Below are positions 8,001-17,072 of a stretch of DNA of 64,000 nucleotides, piece by piece (positions within the stretch are counted from its first letter, which is position 1; each line of letters begins with the position of its first letter). The notes beneath the pieces were generated by a model. The model was not told the origin of the DNA. It saw only the letters and a program-made list of their open reading frames with translations, and made no database searches. The stretch covers positions 151,418,434-151,482,433 of the forward strand of contig NC_134574.1 of NCBI RefSeq assembly GCF_050947875.1, read 5' to 3'. The stretch is from Dermacentor variabilis (Eukaryota > Arthropoda > Arachnida > Ixodida > Ixodidae). Both the position numbers and the translations under genes were made by a program.

Positions 8001-9468
8001 CCTTCGATCTGGTTAAGGCCTGAACACTAGCTTCACCAAACAAAAGCCCCTTCTCGCGCAGGAGGTGATCGGACCTGTTTGAAAATAGGTACGGGTACTG
8101 GGGTGGCAGCATAGATGACACTGCCGCCTCTGTCTCAAGCGCTCCGAAAGGTCCTTCAATAAGCACCTTTGCTACTGGCAGACGCACGCTATGAGCTTCC
8201 ACGGCTTGCTTAATCCACGCGCACTCGCCCGTGAACATATGGGGTTCTACGTAAGATGGGTGAACTACATCCATCGTAGCTGCGGAATCGCGAAGCACTC
8301 GGCACTCTTTCCCGTTCACGAGGAGGTCTCGCATGTAAGGCTCGAGAAGCTTCATGTTCTCGTCAGTGCTGCCTATTGAAAAAAACACAACTTTTGGTGT
8401 TGTTTCCGGACACTGCGCCGAAAAGTGACCCGGCTTCTGGCACGTATAACACAAGCGCGCTCGCCTTATCTCGAACCGCTTTCTGCGTTTGGCTGCCGCC
8501 GTCTCTTTACGTTTGGTCGGACTGCTTTCGCTCGCATCCGCACTACGCGTGTCCCCCTTTAATCTCATGGGCGTGAATTTCGGCCTCTCAAACTTCGAGC
8601 CAAATTCACCCTTTTGACCGTCCTTAGCTCCGCGAGCTCGACGCGTCACAAACTCCTCGGCTAGCTCAGCGGCTCTAGCCACCGTACTCACGTCTGGCCT
8701 ATCCAAGACCCAGTATCGCACGTTCTCCGGTAACCGACTATAAAACTGTTCTAGCCCGAAGCACTGCAGAACTTTATCGTGGTCACCAAACGCTTTCTCT
8801 TCTTTGAGCCACTCCTGCATGTTCGACATAAGCCTATACGCAAACTCTGTATATGACTCACTTCTGCCTTTCTCATTTTCCCGAAACTTCCGACGGAACG
8901 CCTCCGCAGACAGCCGGTACTTTTTTAGCAGACTCGATTTTACTTTGTCGAAATCCTCTGCTTCCTCTCTATCCAAGCGAGCGACTACGTCGGCCGCCTC
9001 GCCGGGTAACAAAGTGAGCAAGCGCTGTGGCCACGTTTCCCGAGAGAACCCCTGCTTCTCGCACGTTCGCTCAAAGTTAACCAGGAACAAACCAATGTCC
9101 TCTCCAAGCTTAAACGGCCGCATCAGGTCAGTCATTTTGAACAATACGCGTTCTCCTGCACCGTGTGCCTGACTTCCATTACGAGCGCGTTCCATTTCTA
9201 CCTCAAGACGCTTCATTTCCAAAGCGTGTTGACGGTCACGCTCTTGTTGCTCTCGCTCTTTCTGTTCTTTACGTTCACGCTCTTCTTTTTCTTTTGCAGT
9301 CTCCCTCTCTTCAATAGTCTCAAGGCATTCCGACAGCTCGTCATCCTCAGCCTCTAACTCAAGAATAGCCTTTAGCAGTTCTGGTTTTCTGAGTTTGTCT
9401 GAGACATCCAGACCCAACTCTCTTGCAAGCTCCAGCAATTTCGGTTTGCGCAACGACTTCAAATCCAT
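5026..9468 (-). CDS. Gag-Pol polyprotein of a Ty3/gypsy-type retrotransposon, order Gag-PR-IN-RT-RNase H
   Basis: The product is a single 1480-residue polyprotein. Residues 1-50 are a short helical SAP-like repeat region, followed by a charged coiled-coil-like stretch (~50-100) and a Gag capsid-like region (~105-280). The zinc knuckle CYTCQKPGHFSAQC is at 340-353. A retropepsin-like Asp is at 394 in RDSAAT (DSA instead of the usual D[TS]G). Integrase follows: HHCC zinc finger (His ~639-646, Cys676, Cys679), catalytic Asp709, Asp768 and Glu803, and a GPY/F-like module near 940-976. RT spans ~1060-1300, with Asp1152 in STLDLVRGYW, FGLKNAP and YLDD at 1213-1216. RNase H has Asp1364, Glu1404, Asp1431 and Asp1474. 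It copies and integrates the element's own RNA. Gag and Pol are fused without a frameshift or stop. The start is the first ATG of the frame, 354 bases after the 5' LTR. Integrase before RT is unusual for gypsy elements. Confidence 0.95.
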   Translation of the reverse strand: MDLKSLRKPKLLELARELGLDVSDKLRKPELLKAILELEAEDDELSECLETIEERETAKEKEERERKEQKEREQQERDRQHALEMKRLEVEMERARNGSQAHGAGERVLFKMTDLMRPFKLGEDIGLFLVNFERTCEKQGFSRETWPQRLLTLLPGEAADVVARLDREEAEDFDKVKSSLLKKYRLSAEAFRRKFRENEKGRSESYTEFAYRLMSNMQEWLKEEKAFGDHDKVLQCFGLEQFYSRLPENVRYWVLDRPDVSTVARAAELAEEFVTRRARGAKDGQKGEFGSKFERPKFTPMRLKGDTRSADASESSPTKRKETAAAKRRKRFEIRRARLCYTCQKPGHFSAQCPETTPKVVFFSIGSTDENMKLLEPYMRDLLVNGKECRVLRDSAATMDVVHPSYVEPHMFTGECAWIKQAVEAHSVRLPVAKVLIEGPFGALETEAAVSSMLPPQYPYLFSNRSDHLLREKGLLFGEASVQALTRSKVRELAAKAVVAGPTLSNNEKGSEAQQADIPSTPELNKLESVTLKAPDTGEEMPDTGKLEELSTDLLIAPTSDGLDRLLKVSRSALIAEQKKDGSLENVRCNVKEGIARKTARFVERGGVLYRKYLDRRGVEFDQLVVPQCYRQDLLRLSHGGSWSGHLGVKKTKDRLLQEYYWPGCFRDADHFVRTCDTCQRVGKPGDKSRAPLKLVPIITEPFRRLVIDTVGPLPVTATGYRHILTVICPATKFPEAVPLKELSSVEIVNALLSIFARVGFPAEIQSDQGTVFTSALTTTFLERCGVKLLHSSVYHPQSNSVEKLHSVMKRVLRALCFEHQTDWELCLPGVMFALRTAPHAATGFSPAELVYGRSLRSPLRMLRESWEGRGDDPVVVEYVLKLLERLRRAQELSGEAMTKAQQRAKVYYDRTARARRFEVGDEVMILRTSLNNKLDVQWEGPARIVQKLSDVNYVVSLPGKRKAQQVYHCNLLKPYRQREAVVCMMVNVPEELPVELPGLGSVTNREDTGQVISDLISKAPLSPEQKTELHQLLQEFQGLFSERPGRTSVLTHDIELTSTEPVRSKAYRVSPRQSDIMEAEVKKMLQLGVIEAGESDYTSPLILVEVPGKEPRPCVDYRRLNSITKDQIYPIPNIEERLEKVSSAQFISTLDLVRGYWQVPLTEEASRYAAFISPMGTFRPKVLSFGLKNAPYCFSSLMDKVLRGQQEFALPYLDDVAIFSASWSEHMTHLRAVLTRLREAGLTVKAPKCQLAQAEVVYLGHVIGQGRRRPSEIKVAAVRDFPQPRTKTDVRSFLGVAGYYQRYIPRYSDIAAPLTDALRKTEPQTVVWDETKERAFSALKSALTSQPVLRSPDYTKGFIVQCDASERGMGVVLCQREKGEVEHPVLYASRKLTSREQAYSATEKECACLVWAVQKLSCYLAGSRFIIETDHCPLQWLQTISPKNGRLLRWSLALQQYSFEVRYKKGSLNGNADGLSRSP

Positions 9469-9802
9469 GGCTGCTCTGAATGCTGCTTTCTCTACTGCCT
9501 AATATTGTCTTGCCGCAAACTAACCCGGCAGCAACGACAACCACAATTACCAGCTCTGTTTCTAACACTAACAAAAGCCTGGCAAAGCTCAGAAGAAGAA
9601 AGTCCCGCACTCACCAAACCTCGCAGGCAGGAATTCCGCGCAGTCGTTCCGCTGCAGGCAACCAGTCGTCACACAGGGCTCGTTGCACTGCTCCCGGATC
9701 GTCGTTGAGCTGCTCAGCATACTGTCAACTGCATCTCTTTGCTGCTGGCCTCCGTTGTCGCGATCTCGCCGCTGGCAGACCGTTGTTTGAAGTCGTAGGC
9801 GA
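9469..9802 (-). other. Leader region of the LTR retrotransposon
   Basis: This lies between the primer binding site and the Gag start. It would contain the packaging and dimerisation signals of the genomic RNA, though none can be identified from sequence alone. Confidence 0.5.
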
Positions 9803-9820
9803 TCTCACCGCTGCCAACCA
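9803..9820 (-). other. Primer binding site
   Basis: Two bases after the 5' LTR the element-sense strand reads TGGTTGGCAGCGGTGAGA, complementary to a tRNA 3' end finishing in CCA. The implied tail resembles a leucine tRNA (CACCGCTGCC) but with one extra A before CCA, so the tRNA identity is open. Confidence 0.65.
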
Positions 9821-9994
9821 GATGTTTGGATCTGACTGCTTGTACGATCTGTTGGGAACTCGGCGCTGACGCCCGTGGTTGTACCTGGGTCGCAAGCCCC
9901 AAGGGTAGCGTTGGCCTGGCGGCCTGGGGTACAACAGGAAGCATCCGAAGGTCCCGGCAAAGCATGAGTCGACTGGTAACAACGACACAACTTG

Positions 9995-10000
9995 TTTATT
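9995..10000 (-). terminator. Polyadenylation signal AATAAA in LTR R region
   Basis: AATAAA on the minus strand lies about 110 bases downstream of the TATA box, as expected for an R region. The copy in the left LTR (3910-3915) would serve 3' end formation of the genomic RNA. Confidence 0.6.
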
Positions 10001-10109
10001 TTAACATCGCAAAGAGTTGGCGGTCAGGTTGACCGAAGTAGAGAGACGGGAGAGCACTTCACTCAACAGAAGAAATCGGAGCCCTCCTTTTGGCGTCCGG
10101 GGGCAGCTG

Positions 10110-10117
10110 TTTTTATA
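10110..10117 (-). promoter_or_regulatory. TATA box of the LTR promoter
   Basis: TATAAAAA on the minus strand within GAGAGTATAAAAACAGC lies ~288 bp from the 5' LTR's inner edge. Transcription would start about 30 bases further, near 10080, giving an R region that includes the AATAAA. Confidence 0.6.
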
Positions 10118-10622
10118 CTCTCGCAGTTGAGGGCAAGAAGGAACCCCTCAAAAGACGAGCACGTGAATGTACAATGGGCTAATGGTGACGCACACTGTCG
10201 TGGCGCTGCGCACGATCTCGTAGCACCCTGTCGTGGCGCTGCGCACGATCTCGTAGCACCCCGTCGTGGCGCTGCGCACGATCTCGTAGCACCCTGTCGT
10301 GGCGCTGCCGGTCGGACACAATGACTGTAACGAGAAGATGGTCCCTGCTTTGGCATCGCCTGTTTCGGGCACAATGACTGGAACGAGATCCCTGCTTTGG
10401 CATCGCCTGTTTCGGGCCCAATAACTGGAATGAGATCCCTGTTTTGGCATCGCCTGTTTCGGGCACAATGACTGGAACGAGATCCCTAGGCGGTCGCATC
10501 GCCGCAGACGCGCCTGGAAACACCTGGCGATGAGTGTTGCGGCGACGACGATCGGGCCAAAATGTCTGCCGCCCCGCCGCAGTCGCGCCGGCAAAACCAC
10601 GTGTCGCAGGCGAAACGCAACA

Positions 10623-10626
10623 GCGT
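10623..10626. repeat. 4-bp target-site duplication GCGT (right) of LTR element
   Basis: This is the second copy of GCGT, directly after the CA end of the element at 10622. Confidence 0.9.
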
Positions 10627-11105
10627 AGAAGAGGGAAGGAAAGGAAAGCAAACTTGCAGCGCCGTGGTTTTAAAGCGCAACCGTGGTAGAGAAACGGAAA
10701 GGCGATATAAGCATGCGTGGCCATGATACGCACACGACAAACTGCCTTACAATATTTAGAATTGAGGGGTAGTTTCGTTAACAAACTATAACACGGCAAT
10801 CAGCACTCGAATATAATTATAACCCTAATAATAATTGTAAATATTCATCTCATCTATAGGATCTAAAGCGCGCGCTGTTTCTTGCCTCTGCGTGTAGTAG
10901 TTAAGAGAGCCAGTTTAAGGGCGGAGAAGAGGGAAGGAAAAGAAAGCGAACTTGCAGCGCCGTGGTTTTAAGGCGCAACCGTGGTAGAGAAACGGAAGGG
11001 CGATATAAGCATGCGTGGCCATGATACGCACACGACAAACTGCCTTACAATATTTAGAATTGAGGGGTAGTTTCGTTAACAAACTATAACACGGCAATGA
11101 GCACT
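10627..11105. repeat. 981-bp tandem repeat: unit 2, right part
   Basis: This continues unit 2 after the LTR insertion and is nearly identical to 2753-3235. It contains the second half of the first sub-repeat and all of the second. Confidence 0.9.
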
Positions 11106-11275
11106 CGAATACGACGAGAGAAATAATTGAGACGTGGAAAATTCCCTTGAAATAAATCTGGTTTGCGAGACAAATGCTTGTATGTATTGAATCTCTTAAA
11201 AGATGAGGGGGGAAATATGCGCTCACCGAGAGGGCGTCGTAAGCACGAGACCACCACGTAGCTCCTTACGGGGAT
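11106..11275. repeat. 981-bp tandem repeat: partial unit 3
   Basis: The sequence begins exactly 981 bp (insertion removed) after unit 2 and follows the unit start for ~170 bp up to CTTACGGGGATGT, after which it becomes unrelated. This is the right edge of the array. Confidence 0.85.
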
Positions 11276-14200
11276 GTCACCAACACATAAAACAACCAAC
11301 CAACCAACACATAAAACAGGCCAAATCGGTTTTTGTAAATCCTCCTGAACGCTGCCCTTACATCAGCTATGAATGGCCGTCGAACTCTTGCTGCTTGTTC
11401 AAATCGTTCTTCTTTTGCACACGTTTACTTGCTCGCTTCTTCTGAAGGGTCGTCAGTGACAACGTGAACGACCAGGTCGGCAACAGAGGTTGAGATAAAG
11501 AAGCTCGGGAAGACGGCACCGAATGGTAGGGCCAACGGTAAGCCTGTGTGGGGAAGATTTGTGGTCGGTTCAGATGGTCAAACACTGGATCGGATTTTGT
11601 GTTGCCGACTACTAGAAGCGGCGTTCGGGGAACGAAAGATGAAAAAGAAAGAGAGCACATGAACCGGTGCCATAGAACAGCAAGCTGGAACAAAGAATAG
11701 CCCAAAGAACACTGACTGTTAGTACCTCGAAAAACTTAGCAATTGCAGTTGTTGTGCTTTAGTTTGCTTTCTTCTTTTGGCGAGGGTGCACAATGAAATG
11801 CTACTGTGGTGACAGATTACGTCTAGATTTAGAAATCGTTTCGTTCCCTGTCCCCATATACTTGTGTTTTTGTATTCGCCTCGCTCGCTAGTCGTAATAA
11901 CACACAGCCAACTGTCCCAATGCCACCCGTTATTGAAAGCAGTTGTGTTCTGCTTGAGAAAGTGTCTTTAGGTAGAGAAATAAAATCGCTGAGGAAGTTT
12001 ACTCCCATCTGAAACCTAACTGGATTGTCTTCAATACCACCTCACCGGTCTATATAAATGAAGCGGTGATCTTCAAGACCTTTTACTCGGGTCGGCTTTG
12101 GAGTAACGGACTTCCGTAATGCCGCCATTACTCTGTAACGCCACGCGCATCTTTAATATCGTGCACGCAGCAACTATAGGTCCGACATAATGCTTTTTAC
12201 TTGACCGTTGGACACGGAAATCTTGACCGTAGTTTCTCTGTCATGGGGGAACAACTGATTTCCGTTTGCTTTTCATTTCATAGGGCAGCCAACGACATTT
12301 CTTTTTTCGTAATTTGACTATATTCTTTTCTTCTTGACACGAAGAGTGTTCTGTTTTATAACTATACCACTGTAATCGGACTGAGGGAGAAAATGCTCCG
12401 ACTACTTTATTTGCGTACCATAGGACATAATGTGATCGACATGATATGCGACCTCTATCCCAAAATTTCCGAAAACAACATTTTAAAATGGCACATGCTT
12501 TGTAGAAAGTTTGCGCTCTCCTGATAAAATGTTATTTAAGTGCCCATAGAAAGTTTGGAGGCATTTTATTAGAAACTACTTTTTATATATATACTGCCAG
12601 CCTGTGGACCTTATACGTTTTGTCGACATTTGTCTACTAATAGAAGCGATTTCGTGAAGTTTTTATTTTCTGTACATTAAGGGTCAAGTTTATAAAGAAC
12701 ACAGTGCAAGCAAGTAATACATTTTCTAACTTCATTTAATGGTGTTCCTGCATCCATAGGCTAAGTAAGCTTAAGTTTATAATCCCTGTATGCTGCTGCA
12801 ATAATTGTTTATTCCTGATATTTTACTCCAGATGGAAAAATACTAAAGTTCAAGGAGAACCAAAAAAGACAGTATTTTGCAAAGAAAATCGCACAGGAGG
12901 ATTTTAAAGTGTCCAATGCCATTACAAGCGTCACGTGACCTACAAAAACAAACCAAACGGCTGCAATGTACATTTAAAACAAATTTTCCCCACGCTTCTC
13001 CAAGTGTCGCAGTCGATCATATTACGCTAGCCAGGTCACGCCATGCTATTTCATTCATTTTGTGTCTCGTTTGTTTTATATCTATTTGACACCATAGTAA
13101 GGAAAGGGACTTCCCCTTAATCTTCACGAGAGACGCCTTATTGCCTTTTGATTCACTTAGCGTAGGAAAGGACCACCTGTAACTGAATCTTGGCCAGGAC
13201 TCCACAGTGATTCTGATCAAGCTCAGTGAGTGAGTCTTTTTCTTCCTCTAACTTTTTTGTTTTTGTTACTTCTTTCCTTGCACTATGTCAACAAAAGATA
13301 ATTCTCCCTTTCATGTTTTATTGTTAGATTACGCAATGCATACTTTTTTACTACAGCTTGCGCAATTAATGGTTGATTCTGGGCTAAAATAAGGGGCACA
13401 TTTACCCCTTTCCACGAGCGAAGTCCCGAATCCCGAGGTGTACGCATGAGGATGCTTGCCCAGGATGCTTTTACCTCATTAACTCGCATTACCCACGGCG
13501 TCCGCCACGCATTAAGGGAGGGCCCTATATAGCAATACGTGCTGGCTCAGCGCACGGCCGGGTTTTTCATCACCCCACTTTTCCCGACAGTTCGTGCAAG
13601 CCTGTAGCTTATTGCATGGTGTTGGGGGGAGGGGGGGGAGGGGTGGAACAACTCTTTCCCCGTGCGCTGCGCTAGTGAAAGACGATGCAGTGCAGTGAAG
13701 CCTACATCTCATGCCAGATTAGGCACCCTGTTCTGCCGTCTTGCTACCAGCACGAATTTAAACGAGAAGGGAAGAGGAAACGAGAATATATCTGATACCT
13801 GTTTATATGAGAGTGCTGAGTGGTGCTGGAGCATAGTCTCCTGCTAAAAATATCTATGCGGTATCAAAATCTAAAGTGCGCAGGCATAAATTGTGTTGAG
13901 TGTGTGCAGGACGCACTGTGAAGTTGAAGACATTAAAGAGAGGTTCAAGGTTGTTTTTGGTTTGGCACTTTTTCCCGTACCGGTGTCGCCTACTTGCATC
14001 TCCCTCTACAGCGGGCACCTCACAGTAATAGTCACAAATCTCGAAGGCCGTACTGTGGCCCGACTGCAAACGCAAGAAAGTACCACTGTCGCCACTGCCA
14101 CAATTTTCTTTTTTGAATGCCACCTATTTTTTGGCAAAACACACAAATAATGAGATAATATTCAACGTAACATTGCACAATAAATTCCACCGACGAAAAG

Positions 14201-14720
14201 ACGATACAACCCCTAACTTTCAAACTTAAGTGAATTACATTACGTTTCCTAAGGCATAAACCAGCTCTATCAGAAGTAAATGTGACTGCTCATTACGCAG
14301 CCGCAGCTTTTGCTGGGGAAAGATGCCATCTGTATAAAATATATGGTTACCTAATGCTTAGTAATTTTATTAGGCTTACGAACAACATACTAATGCGCAG
14401 TTGATGGGCCTTTTAACCTCACTACTGATTTATTCTGTGCCCTAGTGACCACCTCAGAGCGAAGCGCGACCTCGCAATCCGAGCGGCACTTAAGCGGACG
14501 GAATGCCTCCTAAAGCGTGCGTTGTCAAAGGCAAATCCAAGTCAGGAGACCAGAGGATGCGCCGGAAGGTGGTATTTGTCTCGAAGCGAAGGGCCGAATG
14601 AGACCTAAAGGCTTCGGCTACCATTCGTCTTATTGGAAAGAAAAGCTGCCGATAAAAAGCTGTTTCGTCTGCAGGCATGCCTTTATTGCAGTTTAGTTCT
14701 GGGTCTTTTTCTTCTGCGTA
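11276..14720. other. Long non-coding interval, no gene recognised
   Basis: AT-rich sequence with short reading frames only (longest ~112 codons, no domain). A (CCAA)n-like patch lies at 11292-11312 and a G-rich run at 13623-13643. Nothing else is supported. Confidence 0.5.
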
Positions 14721-14723
14721 TTC

Positions 14724-14743
14724 TCTTTCTTTCTTTATTTATT

Positions 14744-14795
<52 letters not shown>

Positions 14796-14797
14796 TC
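14724..14797. repeat. (CTTT)n microsatellite
   Basis: This pyrimidine tetranucleotide tract is imperfect for the first ~18 bases and then pure to 14797. Confidence 0.95.
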
Positions 14798-14804
14798 ATT
14801 TAAT

Positions 14805-15000
14805 AAATGACCGAAGCGTTGACTGAGTAACTGCGGCGTTCTGCAGCTACGAGGTCCCGGTTTCGTTTCTCAGCCGCGTCGCCAGCTTCTCGAGTAGGAC
14901 TGAATGAGAAAACGATCGTGCTGCAATTTTGTTTAAATACACGTCAGATAACCCTTTATGGTCGAAATTAATCTGGAGTCGTTCACTACTGCGTCTCTCA
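14805..15000 (+). mobile_element. Decayed tRNA-derived SINE (Ruka-like), low similarity
   Basis: The layout parallels the intact SINE on the plus strand: GCGGCGTTCTGCAGCTACGA then GGTCCCGGTTTCG (B-box position), an AAAACGATCGTG segment where intact copies have AAAACACCCGTG, and GGTCGAAATTAATCTGGAGT where they have GGTCGAAATTTTCGGAGT. It is heavily mutated and probably old. Confidence 0.5.
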
Positions 15001-15025
15001 TTAACGACTGTGCAATATCGGCAAG

Positions 15026-15460
15026 GTGCGCTGCAGTGACCACAGGATGGTAAGAACTCGAATTAGCCTAGACCTGAGAAGGGAACGGAAAAAACTGGTA
15101 CATAAGAAGCCGATCAATGAGTTAGCGGTAAGAGGGAAAATAGAGGAATTCCAGATCAAGCTACAGAACAGGTATTCGGCCTTAACTCAGGAAGAGGACC
15201 TTAGTGTTGAAGCAATGAATGACAATCTTGTGGGCATCATTAAGGAGTGTGCAATGGAAGTCGGTGGTAACTCCGTTAGGCAGGATACCAGTAAACTATC
15301 GCAGGAGACGAAAGATCTGATCAAGAAACGCCAATGTATGAAAGCCTCTAACCCTACAGCTAGAATAGAACTGGCAGAACTTTCGAAGTTAATCAACAAG
15401 CGTAAGACAGCAGACATAAGGAAGTATAATATGGATAGAATTGAACATGCTCTCAGGAAG
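15026..15460 (+). pseudogene. RTE ORF2 5' fragment: endonuclease C-terminus and linker
   Basis: Residues 4-9 read SDHRMV, the last catalytic motif of an apurinic-like endonuclease domain, which would nick target DNA in an intact element. About 130 residues of linker follow, matching the protein of copy 2 (SKLINKRKTADIRK shared). The frame then runs into unrelated codons because a deletion joins CTCAGGAA to GTTCAAGTGG. The frame is open to 15541 but the last ~25 codons are out of register. The GTG at 15026 is not a true start. Confidence 0.8.
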
Positions 15461-17043
15461 TTCAAGTGGCTGAGGAGTTCTATAGAGATTTATACAGCAC
15501 CAGTGGCACCCACGACGATAATGGAAGAGAAAATAGTCTAGAGGAATTCGAAATCCCACAGGTAACGCCGGAAGAAGTAAAGAAAGCCTTGGGAGATATG
15601 CAAAGGGGGAAAGCAGCTGGGGAGGATCAGGTAACAGCAGATTTGTTGAAGGATGGTGGGCAGATTGTTCTAGAGAAACTGGCCACCCTGTATACGCAAT
15701 GCCTCATGACGTCGAGCGTACCGGAATCTTGGAAAAACGCTAGCATAATCCTAATACATAAGAAAGGGGATGCCAAAGACTTGAAAAATTATAGACCGAT
15801 CAGCTTACTGTCCGTTGCCTACAAACTATTTACTAAGGTAATCGCAAATAGAATCAGGAACACCTTAGACTTCTGCCAAGCAAAAGACCAGGCAGGATTC
15901 CGTAAAGGCTACTCAACAATAGATCATATTCACACTATCAATCAGGTGATAGAGAAATGTGCGGAATATAACCAACCCTTATATATAGCTTTCATTGACT
16001 ACGAGAAAGCATTTGATTCTGTCGAAACCTCAGCAGTCATGGAGGCATTACGGAATCAGGGTGTAGACGAGCCCTATGTAAAAATACTGAAAGATATCTA
16101 TAGCGGCTCCACAGCCACCATAGTCCTCCATAAAGAAAGCAACAAAATACCAATAAAGAAAGGCGTCAGGCAGGGAGATACGATCTCTCCAATGCTATTC
16201 ACAGCGTGTTTACAGGAGGTATTCGGAGACCTGGATTGGGAAGAAATGGGGATAAAAGTTAATGGAGAATACCTTAGTAACTTGCGATTCGCTGATGATA
16301 TTGCCTTGCTTAGTACCTCAGGGGATCAACTGCAATGCATGCTCACTGACCTGGAGAGGCAAAGCAGAAGAGTGGGTCTAAAAATTAATCTGCAGAAAAC
16401 TAAAGTAATGTTTAACAGTCTCGCAAGAGAACAGCAATTTACAATAGGCAGCGAGGCACTGGAAGTCGTAAGGGAATACATCTACTTAGGGCAGGTAGTG
16501 ACGGCGGATCCCGATCATGAGACGGAAATAATCAGAAGAATAAGAATGGGCTGGGCTGCGTTTGGCAGGCATTCTCAGATCATGAACAGCAGGTTGCCAT
16601 TATCCCTCAAGAGAAAAGTATATAACAGCTGTGTCTTACCGGTACTCACCTACGGGGCAGAAACCTGGAGGCTTACGAAAAGAGTTCTACTCAAATTGAG
16701 GACGACGCAACGAGCTATGGAAAGACGAATGATAGGTGTAACGTTAAGGGATAAGAAAAGAGCAGATTGGGTGAGGGAACAAGCGCGAGTTAATGACATC
16801 TTAGTTGAAATCAAGAAAAAGAAATGGGCATGGGCAGGACATGTAATGAGGAGGGAAGATAATCGTTGGTCATTAAGGGTTACGGACTGGATTCCAAGGG
16901 AAGGGAAGCGTAGCAGGGGGCGGCAGAAAGTTAGGTGGGCGGATGAGATTAAGAAGTTTGCAGGGACGGCATGGCCACAATTAGTACATGACCGGCGCTG
17001 TTGGAGAAATATGGGAGAGGCCTTTGCCCTGCAGTGGGCGTAA
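15461..17043 (+). pseudogene. RTE ORF2 3' fragment: reverse transcriptase and C-terminal domain
   Basis: The frame is open for ~525 codons. RT motifs: QRGKAAGEDQVTADLLKDGG (motif 0/1 region), KNYRPISLLS, GFRKGYST, FIDYEKAFDSV with the first catalytic Asp, GVRQGDTISP and FADD at ~275-278. The C-terminal RTE region ends GEAFALQWA just before the stop. It would make cDNA directly on nicked chromosomal DNA. It lies in a different frame from the upstream fragment because of the 106-bp deletion, so no complete ORF2 can be made although the RT itself looks undamaged. Its apparent start codon lies in mid-domain. Confidence 0.9.
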
Positions 17044-17072
17044 CCAGGCTGATGATGATGATGATGAATATC

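Larger units (their letters stand above)
3738..10622 (-). mobile_element. Complete Ty3/gypsy-type LTR retrotransposon with copia-like domain order
   Basis: The element spans 6885 bp on the minus strand: two 800-bp LTRs, a leader, one Gag-Pol frame and a ~490-bp 3' untranslated part. Ends are TG...CA and the duplication is GCGT. The LTRs appear identical by eye over their whole length and the large frame has no stop or frameshift, both signs of a very recent insertion. The RT and RNase H look Ty3/gypsy-like, yet integrase lies upstream of RT, the arrangement described for Gmr1-like elements. It sits inside unit 2 of the 981-bp array. Confidence 0.95.
9823..10622 (-). repeat. 5' LTR (right copy) of the LTR retrotransposon
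   Basis: This is the second 800-bp LTR, offset by exactly 6085 bases from the left one and apparently identical to it. As the upstream LTR of a minus-strand element it would carry the active promoter. It contains the same 33-bp (10196-10311) and 47-bp (10316-10490) internal repeats. Confidence 0.95.
15020..17066 (+). mobile_element. RTE-type non-LTR retrotransposon, copy 1 (5'-truncated)
   Basis: The element begins within the last part of the endonuclease (SDHRMV) and runs through RT to a (GAT)n tail just after the stop codon, a tail type usual for RTE elements. AATATC at 15014-15019 and 17067-17072 may be a 6-bp target-site duplication. A ~106-bp internal deletion relative to copy 2 breaks the frame. 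Confidence 0.85.

Noticed and set aside
15455..15470. Missing segment in RTE copy 1 as an intron spliced from a retrotransposed RNA
   Set aside because: The segment in copy 2 lacks GT...AG boundaries at the break points, so a genomic deletion is more likely.
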